Source: Allomyces arbusculus (lineage: Eukaryota; Blastocladiomycota; Blastocladiomycetes; Blastocladiales; Blastocladiaceae). From it: a stretch of DNA of 64,000 bases. The stretch lies in the NCBI GenBank assembly GCA_027604705.1, contig JADHYV010000062.1, positions 24,967 through 88,966 of the forward strand, written 5' to 3'. The notes below the pieces were generated by a model that saw only the letters and a list, made by a program, of their open reading frames with translations, searched no databases and was not told the origin of the DNA. Made by a program: the position numbers and the translations under genes. This document shows positions 1 through 10,492 of the stretch, piece after piece (positions within the stretch are counted from its first letter, which is position 1; each line of letters opens with the position of its first letter).

Positions 1-73
1 TGGGTTTTTGTTCGGTGTTCGCGGTCGGTTTTTCGGTTTTTGTCATTTGTAAATCAATCTGCCCGACTGTGTA

Positions 74-98
74 CCCCCCCCCCCCCCCCCCCCCCCCC
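74..98 (+). repeat. poly-C homopolymer at an intron 3' end
   Basis: An uninterrupted run of 25 C residues ends four bases before the acag 3' splice site of the phytase-like gene. It sits where a polypyrimidine tract is expected. A similar run occurs in a CTF4 intron (5665-5683) and in an intron of the glutamine-rich gene (37415-37427, minus strand). Confidence 0.9.
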
Positions 99-102
99 AC
101 AG

Positions 103-1048
103 GCGCATCGACCCAGCCGCTATTTCCAGCAACCGCAAGACGCTCGCGGCCAATCCCAACGCGACGCAAGCCGACCTCACGCCCGTCCTGATCCCGCTCA
201 CGGACTATCTGCATGAAATCAACAAGGACACCGAGTTGGAGGTCTACGGTTCCTGCGCGTTCACGTATACGCCCAAGCACGCGTCGAACCCGGCCGACAC
301 GCTGCTCGTCACGACCAAGAAGGGCGTTGCCTACCAATTCATCGTCTCGGCCACACGCACCGCGCCCGGAAAGGAACCCACGGCGTCGTTCACGCTCGCG
401 CGGCACTGGACCGTAGGGCTTGGCACGCAGCTCGAAAACTGTGTCGGCGACGGGGAGACGGGCGCGCTGTATATCGGCGAAGAGGCGATTGGCGTGTGGC
501 GGTACGACCTGGCCGAGTTTGACGCGACCGAATCAATCCCGGGCGTGCCGAAACCCGTCTCGGACGCGGTCACCGGCCGGTTCGTCGTCCCAATCGGACA
601 CCGCGCCAGCACGCGCGACGCGGTCCTCGTGGACTCCACGAAACTCGCGAATCTGGCGGGTCAGCTGCACCGCGACGTGGAGGGGCTTGGGTTGTACATT
701 GACCCGGCATGCCCCAAGAAAACGCGCACGCTGGTCGTTTCCGCGCAGGGCGCCAACGAGTACAATCTGTACACGATCAAGTCGGCGGCGGAGATGACGT
801 TCCGCGGGAAAGTCGCGATCCAGGCGGGCACCGGTGGCGACGCGGTGACCAAGACGGACTCGTTGGCCGTGAGCAGTGCCAAGATGGGCGCGTTTGCCCG
901 TGGGGTGCTGGTCGTGCACGACGATGCGACGACGGTAGGGGAGGATTTGAGCCGGGTCGAAAAGGGGGCCACGTTCAAGATGGTCGATTGGCGCGACGTG
1001 GAGCTGCGCGTCCAGAAGGCCGGCTCTGCGGCCGCTGCGGGGCGCTGA
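103..1048 (+). CDS. beta-propeller phytase-like (3-phytase) C-terminal exon, partial
   Basis: This is the last exon of a gene that begins left of the window. It opens after a cag 3' splice site at 100-102 and ends at TGA 1046-1048, giving about 314 residues. The order of motifs is that of secreted beta-propeller phytases, calcium-dependent enzymes that release phosphate from inositol hexakisphosphate: a CVGDGETGALYIGEE block followed by VWRYD, then a VEGLGLYID block, a VVSAQGANEYNLY block, and FKMVDW near the C-terminus. These correspond to the 'D-E-x-G-x-L-Y-I-x-E-E / EGLT-Y / SSQG-x-x-Y / FKMVPW' series of the family. The signal peptide, if present, lies upstream. The phytase family assignment is by motif recognition; substrate is inferred from the family. 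The preceding intron ends in a 25-base poly-C tract. Confidence 0.8.
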
Positions 1049-1519
1049 GGGTCGAGGAGAAGGAGGAGGAGGAGCAGGAGCAGGAGGAGGGCGCGCGACG
1101 CGTCTGGATTGATGCCAAATAGACTTGCTGCACGCGCATTGCACAGCATCGTTGCCAATCTCAATAAATCATTTCTCGCAGCTGGCGGTGCGGTGCAGCG
1201 ATCGGGATCAAATCGGTTGAAGAGTCGCCACAAACGTGATCGCGACGCATCGACCTGCACGATCACAATAACATGATGTCAAAATCGCCTGTGAGTCCAC
1301 CGCGTCGCGCTCAAGTTTGCTTCCCCTGCCGCGCCTCTCCTTCGCTCTCTTCTCCTCTCGCTCTCTCTTCCCGTCTGTCCTCTACAACAGGCAGCACTGC
1401 GGCGCGTCTTCGACCCAAGCCCGTGTACTGCGACCAGCTGCAACCCGCTGCAAGCGCGCGCCGACCGTGAAACCGCCGCCGTCGTGCCCGACCAACCTGT
1501 TCCGCTCCGTACCCGCGCC
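1049..1519. other. intergenic; 3' UTR of phytase-like gene and promoter of next gene
   Basis: No gene is supported here. The polyadenylation hexamer AATAAA lies at 1163-1168, about 115 bases after the phytase stop. A purine-rich GAGGAG stretch (about 1054-1092) belongs to the 3' UTR. A pyrimidine-rich stretch (about 1325-1380) precedes the next start codon and may be its promoter or 5' UTR. Confidence 0.6.
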
Positions 1520-2940
1520 ATGACCGCCGTCTGGGACGGCCGTTCCGTCCTTCCGCACGAATACCGCCTCATTGCGCTGCCGCACGATGCACGCGCGCTT
1601 GCCATGCACTTGGTCGTTGAGTGCATGCTGTTTGCGCCCGAGTGCGTATGATTCCCGTCGGTTCATGAGCGCGCAGGGCGCAGCAGCAGACACGATGCAA
1701 GATCGTGCTTTTCTGACGCGACGTGACGACGCGGCTCCTCCCAGTGACACATCGCTCTTCAGCTACACGGAGAACGAGGTCGAGGTGTCGCTAATTGTCG
1801 AGGACCGGCTCGCGGAACGACTGCGCGCAATGCATCCGAGTGTTGTCGTCTCGGCCGATACGTTCCGGTGCTTGCAGATCGACAATGAGCTCGGTACGTG
1901 CCAGTCGACCGAACGGGTGTCTTGGGGAGGGTGGAAACTGACTCGTTGGTCGCATCTGTTCGCGTGGGTTTCGCCTGTTGCAGATGTCGTGAACGGAAAA
2001 CGCATCTCGGACTTGACCGGGCCCATTGCCAAGGCCGGCATCTCTATTTTTTACCTGTCGACGTACCAGACCGACCTGATCTTGGTACCGACGCGCTCTG
2101 TCCCTTCCTCTCCCGCCATCTCCACCTCCTCACGCGCGCACGCTCTCCTCATAGGTCCGTAACAAGAGCCTCGACCGTGTTCTCGCCATCCTCGACGCCA
2201 TCACCTCGTCGACCCCACCCTCCCCGAAACCGACGCACGCCACCAACGGCGACCTCCCCACCGCCATGGAAACCCTCCTGCAGCTGTCCCCCTCCGCCGA
2301 CGACGCGACCGCGCGCCTCCTGTCCAACTTCCAAGCCGCATGCCACACGCGCATCGCGCCGACCTCCGTGTGCATGGTGGGCCTGAACCGCGCTTACTTG
2401 GCCGCCAACATCGCCGTCCTCTTGCAGCACTTGTTCTACGACGACTCGCCAGGCCGGTTCGTCTCGTACACGAGCGCGGCGGACGGCGTCTCGCTCGTGG
2501 CGGCACCACATGTGCTCGCCGACTTGCCGGGTTATATGGTGAATGCGTCGCTGGTCCCGATCCCGATGCGCGTCGTGACGGTGGACTTGACGCAGTTTGG
2601 ACTCGACCGGTACGGGCTGGTCTACTCGATGTCGCACCCGCTCACGTCGCAGGGCGTGCATTTGCTGTACTTGTCGACGGTGCACTCGGCGAATCTCTTG
2701 GTTGGTACGCTTCAGCGCAATACGGGAGGGAGGGCCGGTGGGTTCGTCCCGACGTGACTGACCATGAGGTCGTCTCCCACGCGTGTGTAGATCACGGAGC
2801 CGGACATGACGACGGCGTCCACCATTGTGTCCGAGTTATGCTCGACCGACTCGAAGACCGGCTCCGCGACGTGCTCGGACTCGGCGGCGACCCACCCAAC
2901 CGCGCCGTCGTGTCCGCCGGCAACAACGATGGGGCCGTGA
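1520..2940 (+). CDS. CASTOR/GATSL-like ACT-domain protein
   Basis: Proposed exons are 1520-1643, 1702-1893, 1984-2084, 2155-2700 and 2791-2940, which keep one frame and encode about 370 residues. Paired ACT repeats are visible: GKRISDLTGPIAKAGISIFY runs directly into STYQTDLILV near residues 115-140, and a second copy (SQGVHLLYLSTVHSANLL) ends near residue 321. In animals the CASTOR proteins bind arginine through this ACT interface and relieve inhibition of GATOR2 upstream of TORC1; a nutrient-sensing role here is inferred from family only. The first intron fits best as a GC-AG intron (GCGTAT donor at 1644, acceptor at 1701), because no GT donor preserves the frame. The last intron has a GTTGGT donor. 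The C-terminal 50 residues are Ser/Thr-rich and not conserved. The start ATG is the first that leads into the conserved N-terminal block EYRLIALP. Exon 1 boundaries are the least certain part. Confidence 0.75.
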
Positions 2941-3466
2941 AGGATGCGGTTGTGGTGGAGTCGCCGATGACGTCACGTAAGCGCACGCCCGCGGTGAGTG
3001 CCGAGTAGTTTGCGTGCAGGTCGATGGTAGATCGATGAGGATAAGTGAACGTAGAGCTGGGGGCACAACGCGTGTCGATTGATTGAGAGAGAGAGATTCC
3101 CCCGCGCGCCCGCGGCTTGCTGGTAGTGATTGGGCCGTGTTGTAAATATGTACGTAAACAAGAGAGCGTGAGATTGATTAGAAGTTGAAAACCAGGACTT
3201 GTATGAACGGAAAAACAGACAGGGAGGACGCGTCCAACGGAACAATCCAAACGACAGCGGACAAGCGGCGAACTAGGCAACACTACGCATGCATCGGCAA
3301 GAGGAAAAAGACAACAGAACTCATCCAAAGACGATCGAGGGTGGAGGAGAGAACGGGTATGTGCACAAAGAAAACGAAAGACAGAAACGAGACCAACGAG
3401 AGCGATCGATCGAACTAAGGTGGGACAAAACGCAAACGCAAAAATACCGGCACAGCGTCGCAACGC
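2941..3466. other. intergenic between convergent genes
   Basis: No coding signal is supported. The sequence is A-rich on the plus strand from about 3180 to 3440, which suits the 3' UTR of either convergent neighbour. Confidence 0.5.
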
Positions 3467-3968
3467 TCACGCCGCCGGGGAGTCCTTGTGCGCGGCAGCG
3501 GCCGCCGGTGCGTCGGCGGGTGCGTCCTCGAGCGGAACGACATTGCTTGGGTCGGCATCGAGCGGGGTGCGGCCGTTGTTCTGTGCGGCGAGCGCAGCCG
3601 CAGCCGTCACATCGTTCAACAGCTTGCCGGCATCGACGCGGTGCATGCCCCACAACGTGTCCTGCAGGTGCACGACAGGCACGTCGAACATGTACTTGAG
3701 GTAGGCGCCCTTGGACTCGGGGTCGTGGATATCTGTTCATTGCCGATGCACATGCAGGTCAGCTGCAGGACGGACACGAAAAATGGGAAGGGTGGATAGC
3801 ACGCAACGCACCGACTTCCTTGAGCTCAAACGGCACATTTTCCTTGGCGGCGCGCTTCTGCACGGTCTGGATGACGTGCTTGGCCTCTTCGCACAGGCCG
3901 CAGTCCTTGGTCTTGAACAGGCTCACCTGCAGCAGGCGGCGCGCGCTGCGCGCGGCAGCAGCGGACAT
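3467..3968 (-). CDS. glutaredoxin-like DUF836 protein (C5orf63/YDR286C type)
   Basis: Two exons (3968-3812 and 3732-3467) joined across a 79-nt intron with a GTGCGT donor encode 140 residues. A thioredoxin-fold start is clear: beta strand LLQVSLFKTKDCGLCEEAK with a CxxC redox pair at Cys23 and Cys26, then a helix, a charged EVDIHDPES turn spanning the intron, and the cis-Pro strand FDVPVVHLQD. This is the pattern of the DUF836 glutaredoxin-like family, small thiol proteins of uncertain physiological role. The C-terminal ~45 residues are Ala/Pro-rich and not part of the fold. The ATG at 3968 is the first in frame near the conserved strand; a long 5' leader precedes it. A short Arg-containing N-terminus could act as a mitochondrial signal, but this is only suggestive. 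Confidence 0.8.
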
Positions 3969-4621
3969 GATGGATGGGTGCTTGCGAGCGGGTTGGACGG
4001 GCGAGAACGAGGGGTTGGTACTGGCGCCGATGCTTGCCGAGAGGGAGCTGCTTCTGGTAATCGCAGCGACTCGACAACTGTGCAGATAAACCGGCTCGGA
4101 ATGGATTGCAGCAAGCGGCTTCCAGCTTGGGCGGCCGATTGTTGATCCTGGTTCTGGTTGTTGTTGGCTGGGTGCTGACGCGGGCGAGAGAACAGAGAGC
4201 AAAGCAACGATGGTGTCGGTGCTGGTGGGGTTGGCAAAAGCACGGCACGGCAGGGTTGCAGCAAGTTGGCTTGGTTTGGTTTGTTGCTGTTGCTGTTCGC
4301 TGCCGTTCTCGTTTGCCTTTGATAAATTAACACTCCCCCGCCAAACACATGGCGTCAGATAGATTCAGCAGACGACTGACGCAAACGGATCCCTCATCCC
4401 CGTCAGTGATCATTTCTTCGTCCCGCTCCTGCGCTGCCTCATTCGTGTCGTTGCCGTCCCCGCGACGACGTCGCGATTCAACGTCCCGCCTTCCAGACCG
4501 TCGTTAACTCCAGCAACTTGCTGCAAGGGCTCGCCATAACCACGAACGTCCATATTCCCGCTCAACTGAAGCGTTCAACCTTGCCTGCGAGCCAAGTCCG
4601 ACCACTTTGCACAATCCGCAC
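3969..4621. other. divergent promoter region between DUF836 protein and CTF4
   Basis: Both flanking genes start at its edges, so this is a shared bidirectional 5' region of about 650 bp. Long spurious reading frames exist on both strands but show no conserved motif. Confidence 0.55.
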
Positions 4622-7600
4622 ATGACCACCCCGACCGGCTCGGCTGGTCCGCGCGTCAACCACACGCTGTGGGGCACGCCGCGCGCCCTGTCCTATTCGA
4701 TGGACGGCTCGTCCGTATCGCTGCCGTTCGATTGCCGTTGGACCCTGGAGATCCACAATTTGACTTCTCGAGGTGGGCCCCCACAGTATTCTGGCCACGA
4801 CCGAGGACACAGGGATTGCCCGCCTGTTCAAGACTGACCCCCAGTCACGCGAGTCGGAGCCCGCGCAGCTCACGCACGCGTCTCTGCAAGATGCGAGTGC
4901 GATTGCCTGTCACGTACGGGTGACCCTCCACCCGTTCGCCGCTGGTCGTCATACTGCTGATACTTGCATTCCCGTTTGTAGCGTTCCATGGTGGCCGTTA
5001 GCGCCAAGGGAACAGTCATGCTCTTTGGTCTCCCCGCGGGCGAGTACCTTCGGCTCGTCACGCGGCATACACTGCCTGTGACTTGCCTCGATATCAGCAT
5101 GAACGGGCAATTCGTCGCCAGTGGATCCGAGTATGTGTCGGTCGGGTGGACGAGTTGCTTTTCTGTGAGACTCGACTCATTGCGATGTGATGTGACTTCA
5201 ATAGAGACCATTCTATTCGCGTCACGTCCACGGACAACATCGAGGAAATGTATGAGCTGAACGGCCACAAGGCGCCCGTCACGAGCATCGCATTTGACCC
5301 ACTCGGCACTTACTTGGCGTCGACTGGGTGCGACGGCCGGCTGCTCGTGTGGAACGTACAAGAGCGGTCGATCGCGGCCGATTTGTCGATACTGAGGAGT
5401 TTGCGTGACGTCACGTACGTTCGCGCTGCCTTTTTGATCGGCGTATGTCTAGTTTCGTGGGCTCACGAATCCTTGTTTCCTCCAGCGCAAAAGACGCGCC
5501 CAAGTTGCGGTGGTGCCCGTCGGGCAAGTACATTGCCGTGTCCGGGCTCGGCAACGAGGTTGCGCTCGTCGTGCGGAACAAGTTCACGGTGCACGCCAAG
5601 CTCGCGCAGCACAAGCAGGTTTGTCCACCTGTTGCACCTCCCGACTTCCGCGACCGTTACTGATCCCCCCCCCCCCCCCCCCCATCCACGCACCCTCGCA
5701 GCCCGTGACCGCACTCGACTGGTCCCCGAACGGCCGCTTCCTCGTGACGACCTCGCTCGACAGCCGTGCACTGATCTGGAACGTCGAGACGCTGCTCACG
5801 ACGGGCGAAATCCCGTTCCTGTCCCGGCCCACACTCGTCCGGTGGCAAACGAACCGCAACACGCTCGCCATCACGCTCGAGGACCAGACACTCACAATGA
5901 TCGACGATCCGATTGCTGACGAGGCCGTGGCCTCGCGCCGCGTCGCTGACGACCAGCCGATGCTCGATTTGTTTAATGACACGAATGCGGTGCCTACGGC
6001 GGCGGTACCGAGCCGGCCGGATCCGGCCCGTGGTGATGCGGGTGTGGCGGCGGCGGTGGTGCCGCCCGAGGTGGACGTGGACGACGATATGGATGCGTCC
6101 GACTTGGACGATTTCTTGGTCGACGACGAGGACGGGAACAAGTCCCGCAAGGAGAAGAAGGAGGACTTGAAAAAGCAGTTTTTGAGAGGTACGCGGCCCT
6201 GTCCGGCATGTGTGCTCGTTTGGGTGCGGCCCATCAATTCTGACACTCGTGTGCTCGACAGCTGGCTTCACGGAGGCGACGCCGATGCAACCAGCGTTCC
6301 AGCCTGGATCAACACCCGTCCTGGGCGGGAAGCGGTACCTTGGTACGTTGTTTTCCCCATCCACGTCCTCGACGACTTCACTTGACCACCCGACCGACAT
6401 ATATTCTCCTAGCGTTCAACACGACAGGCGTCATCACGTCGGTCGAGCAAGACGTGCGGCACGCCTACCACATCGAGTTCCACGACAAGTCGCGTATGCG
6501 GCGCCCTGTACAATTCAACGACCCGCGCGATTTCACCTTGGCCGCGCTCTCCACCAAGGCCGCCGCGTTCGCCTGCCCTGGTTCGACGGCGCGCCCGGAC
6601 CCGCTCGCCATTGACGACCTCAAGAACGACGACGAGGAACTGCCCGGCACGCTGCACGTGCGCTTGCTCGACACCTGGAGTGCCGGCACACGGCCGTCGT
6701 GGACGTTCCCATTCCCCAACGACGAAGCTCCCGAAGGGCTCGCAGTCGGGCAGAACCATGTGGTCGTTGTCACCGATAGTGGTACCGTGCGCATCCTGTC
6801 CATTGGCGGCATCCAACTGCACGCATTCTCGCTGGCGGGGCGGTTCGTCGCGTGCACGGCACACTTGACTTGGCTGATGCTCGTGACGCACGCGGCAGCG
6901 CCATTCAACGGCAACCAGCAGCTCGACGTGACCGTCTACGACCTCGACAAGCTCTCCGTCATTCACGAAGGGCGTCTCCCGCTCACCCCGCGGACCCACT
7001 TGACCTGGATCGGCGTGTCCTCGCAACTGGTCCCGCTCACCGTCGATTCCGGTGGCGTTCTCCGCGGCCTCGCTGTTGGCGGCGACCGGCAATGGACGCC
7101 CTTGCTCGATACCGCACAACACGTGCCGAAACCTTCCGCCGTTGACGACGGCCCGACGCACTCGTTTGCGCACTGGCCCGTGGGCATGGTCGCGACCACG
7201 TTCCTGACGATCCTGTGCCGCGTGCCGGCGAACGTGCCCGCACACCGCGCAGTCCCGCCATTCCCGCGCCCGGCCATGACCGAGATCGAGGCGCAAGTTC
7301 CTGACGTGCTCGGTGCCGCGACCGCACCGCCCGCAGGGATGCCAGACGACCGCGGGTCGCTTGAGACGCAATGGATTACGGCTGGGTTCTTCCACCGGCA
7401 CGCGGCCGCGCACGCGGGGCTCGATCTGGACGATTTAGTGGGTGCTGCCGACCGGGCTGCCAAAGACCGCGATAAGCTCGCGCTTGTATTGATGCAGGCC
7501 GCGTGCAAGAGCGAGCGCGTGCAGCGCGCGCTCGATTTGGCTGCGGCGTTGGTTCTGGAGGGGTCGTTGGATAAGGCCGTCAAGGTGGCTGCATTTAACC

Positions 7601-8229
7601 AGATGCCCGCACTCGGGGACCGGATTCGGCAGATTCAGCAGGCGCGTGAAACGGTGGATCCGTTGGATGCGTTCCTCGATGACGACGTGCCGGCGCCGCC
7701 AACGGGAAACTCGCACTGGTCGCGCCAGTCGGCGTACGGGTCCTCGTCGTACGCCTCGTCGGCCGCGACGCACAGGACGGCCGACCCGGTCGACGCTGAT
7801 GCACCTGCACCTACGATCCCGCAGCGCCGGTCGCGCCGCAGCCAGTACGGTCCCAAGGACGAGTACTCCACCGCCGAGCCGACCGTCGAGCCCGAGTCCA
7901 AGCGCCCACGCATGAGTAATCCGTTTGCACGCAAATCGTCGGTGAATCCGTTTGCGACCATGAACAGCGGTGGCGGCAGTGACACGCTTGCGCGAACGTC
8001 GTCGTTTGGCGTCGTCATGTCCGGGTCCCCCGCGCCTGCGCCCGCGTCGACCGGGCGGACGAGTGCGACGCGGCAGTCGACGTTGAGTCAAATGATGGGG
8101 GTGCGGACGACGGCGCGGAAGAGCGGAACGGGTGAGCGGGCAGCAGCACCAGCGGTGGGGGCAGGAGCTAGGGACGGGATGGATGTGGATCAGGATACGC
8201 AGGAGTTGCCGGCGGACGACGAGGTTTGA
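4622..8229 (+). CDS. CTF4: CTF4/WDHD1/Mcl1 replisome adaptor
   Basis: Eight exons (4622-4710, 4787-4913, 4982-5130, 5205-5414, 5486-5618, 5702-6188, 6262-6342, 6413-8229) encode about 1030 residues with consistent phase. An N-terminal WD40 propeller is recognisable from repeats such as DGSILATTEDTGIARLF, GHKAPVTSIAFDPLGTYLAS and ALDWSPNGRFLVTTS. An acidic linker (around DMDASDLDDFLVDDE) follows. Then comes the SepB-type trimerising propeller (from PGSTPVLGGKRYLAFNTTGV to about residue 750) and the Ctf4 helical bundle ending near RIRQIQQARE. Ctf4 trimers tether CMG helicase, DNA polymerase alpha and other clients at replication forks in the nucleus. The fungal/animal family usually has this layout; no HMG box like that of human WDHD1 is seen. 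The basic tail carries QSTLSQMM, resembling a degenerate PCNA-interacting box. Intron 1 uses a GTCCGT donor; intron 5 holds a 19-base poly-C run. Confidence 0.93.
5665..5683 (+). repeat. poly-C homopolymer inside CTF4 intron 5
   Basis: A run of 19 C residues lies 18 bases before the 3' splice site of the intron 5619-5701. It occupies the polypyrimidine-tract position. Confidence 0.9.
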
Positions 8230-8553
8230 TGGTGGTGGTTGGGAGGTTCGGTTCTGTTTGAATGAGATTTGATTTGGTGTGTCTTGTAGTCGTTCGCTTG
8301 CCGGACACGATAACGCCAGCTCGTCGTCAGCGTGGCACCTTGGACAAAAGAATAGACCATGGCATGCAAGAACTTGGCAAAGACAGTTGCGTTGACGGAC
8401 TGTCATTAACAAGATGGGAGAACAAGATGGGAGAACAAAAAGAACGCGTCACCACATCACTCAAGTAATCACGACGGCATTCGGCAGACAACACTAAAGC
8501 TGACCTCCGCACACCAACACACTACACACACCAACACACTTCCACCAAACAAA
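8230..8553. other. intergenic between convergent genes
   Basis: No gene is visible. The region between the CTF4 stop and the stop of the minus-strand surface-protein gene is probably shared 3' UTR; a tandem GATGGGAGAACAA duplication lies near 8411-8440. Confidence 0.5.
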
Positions 8554-9973
8554 TCACGGCCGAATCGTCGTCGCGACAGGAATGCCGCGCTCAAACCGGC
8601 GACGACGACGACGCTGCACAAGCACCACGGCGCCAACCTCGGCCGCGACCAGCACCCCTGCGGCGACTGCCAACTGTGCCGGACCAGTCGTTGACACTTG
8701 AGTTGCGGCAACGGCACTCGTCTCGGCCGCTGACGCCACAGGGTCGGCATCGTGCACGAGACGCTGGCCGCGCGGCTGGGACTGGATCGGGGTCGTAGAA
8801 TACTGTACCTGGACTGCGCCAGCCTGGACCTGCGCCTTGCCAGGCGTCGAGGTGGTCGTGGCCAGAGCAGCGGGTGCAGGGGCCACGAACTTGGGTTTGG
8901 GCGCAGGTGCAGTAGGCGACGCAGCAGCGGTTGCGGCGGGCACAAACTTGGGATTAGGTGCGAGCACGGTGGACGTTGCGGCCGGGACCGGAGCGACGGT
9001 CTTGCCCTTGGGCACTGACGGGAAGATGATCGTGGGGAGCGGCGGCAGCGTCGCCGCCGCCGGACGCGCAGGACGGCCGTATCTGTACCCGTCATTGGCG
9101 CCGGAGTTGGGGCCGCTGTTGGGGTGCGCCGGATGATCGGGACGCTGCGGGTGCGTATGGTGCTCGGTAAGCTGCGGGTTCGCAGGGTGCATCCGGGTGG
9201 AGATGCGGGTCGTGATCCTGGTGCGGGTGGTCGTGGTGGCAGTCGCCGCACCGGCCGTGTACTCGTCGTGGCGCTTGTCGTAAAATTGGATGCCGCCGTC
9301 GTTGTTTCGGTCGTGAGAGTCGTTTGGGTCGTCGTTGTCATCGTTGATTTGGTCGTCGTCGTTGTCGTCGTCGTTTCGGTAGTCGTCGTCATGGTCGTCG
9401 TGGTGTCGGCAGGCACTGGCTCAGCCTCAGGCTCTGGCCCACATTCAAACCGGATCGGCCCAATCCGCATGTCCGACCACCCATCAAAGTTGGAGAAAGT
9501 GATTTTCCCAATGAACGGCGAGTCATTATCGTAGTTAGACCGCGGCGCCCGATATGTGCCGTCCATTTCGCGCTGAGAGCCAAAAATATGGAAGAACGCG
9601 GACAAGGGGTTCGACCTTCGAGCGTACGATAGCCCACAACAACGACAGAGGGAAACCTGATATACGTCAGCTCGACCGTCGGCTCAATCGTGATCGCCAG
9701 GCTCGTGTAGGCCGACACGTCAATGCACATCGCGTATTCGATCAGCTCCCGCGCATCCCCCTGCGGAATCTCAACGTAGTTGTTGACAGCGGGGAACGAC
9801 GGCGCGCCGCGACACTGCGCTTCGCCTCCGACTGAACTGGCCACTCCCGAAGTGAAGAGGTCGCCACGGGAAAAATGGCCGACGACGAGGGGAGCCGGAC
9901 ACGTAGTCGCCAGGACGCTGGTGATTGGAGAGCAACGCAATTGCAAGGACCAAGACGAGGGCCGCGCCGACAC
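8554..9973 (-). CDS. putative single-pass surface protein with Thr-rich stalk; exon joints approximate
   Basis: I do not recognise the family. Reading down the minus strand, an N-terminal region (about 9973-9650) contains Cys residues and blocks such as AVNNYVEIPQGDARELIEYA. It joins across a probable intron (acceptor at 9573) to REMDGTYRAPRSNYDND and GKITFSNFDGWSDMRIGPI, followed by a Thr-rich stalk encoded by ACG repeats. The C-terminal part (9192-8554 and probably further upstream) is in another frame. It is Pro/Ala-rich and ends with a transmembrane segment (AQLAVAAGVLVAAEVGAVVL) followed by six Arg residues, a classic stop-transfer signal with a short cytosolic tail. At least one further intron must lie near the stalk. 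The start at 9973 is uncertain, and a signal peptide could lie in an unlocated upstream exon. The layout suggests an O-glycosylated type I cell-surface protein. Confidence 0.5.
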
Positions 9974-10492
9974 GGACAGAATGGCCGCCCTGGCGCGAGA
10001 TCTCGGGTGTGGACGTGGTGCATCGCGTTATGAAGCTGACGGCCGGTGTTGCTGTCGTTGGATGATATCCAGTGAATGGTCAAGTCGGATACATTCGAAG
10101 TCACGGAGCGCCAGGAGAGATGTGCGCCTTGCGTTGTGAAATCAGCCCAGCTCGGCAAAAAAGCCTCAAAACCGTCGCTTCTGTGCAAAGCGGCCCCAAA
10201 ACGGTCACCGCGGCGCCACTGCGACGTCCGGAACAAGGGGAGGGTCAAGATTGCACAAGAGCTGTCCCATCGATGGTTGTCTCGCGACTCGTTGAGGGGC
10301 AAGCGTGACTCGCACGCTGCAAAGGACGTGGTCGGACTTGAGCGCGCCGCTGCCATCAGGGCCGCGTCAAGGCCTTCAGGGCCGTCAGCCGTGTCGCCCT
10401 TGGCAAACAAACTGCCTCTGCACGCGGGAGAGCCTTCCACTATTGAACGGCCATCCGTCAAGGGCCAACTACCCGCATTCGAATCAGTGACC
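9974..10492. other. divergent promoter region upstream of SDE2
   Basis: The region separates the putative surface-protein gene (minus) from SDE2 (plus). Open reading frames exist on both strands but I see no conserved domain; part of it may hold the missing 5' exon of the minus-strand gene. Confidence 0.4.
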
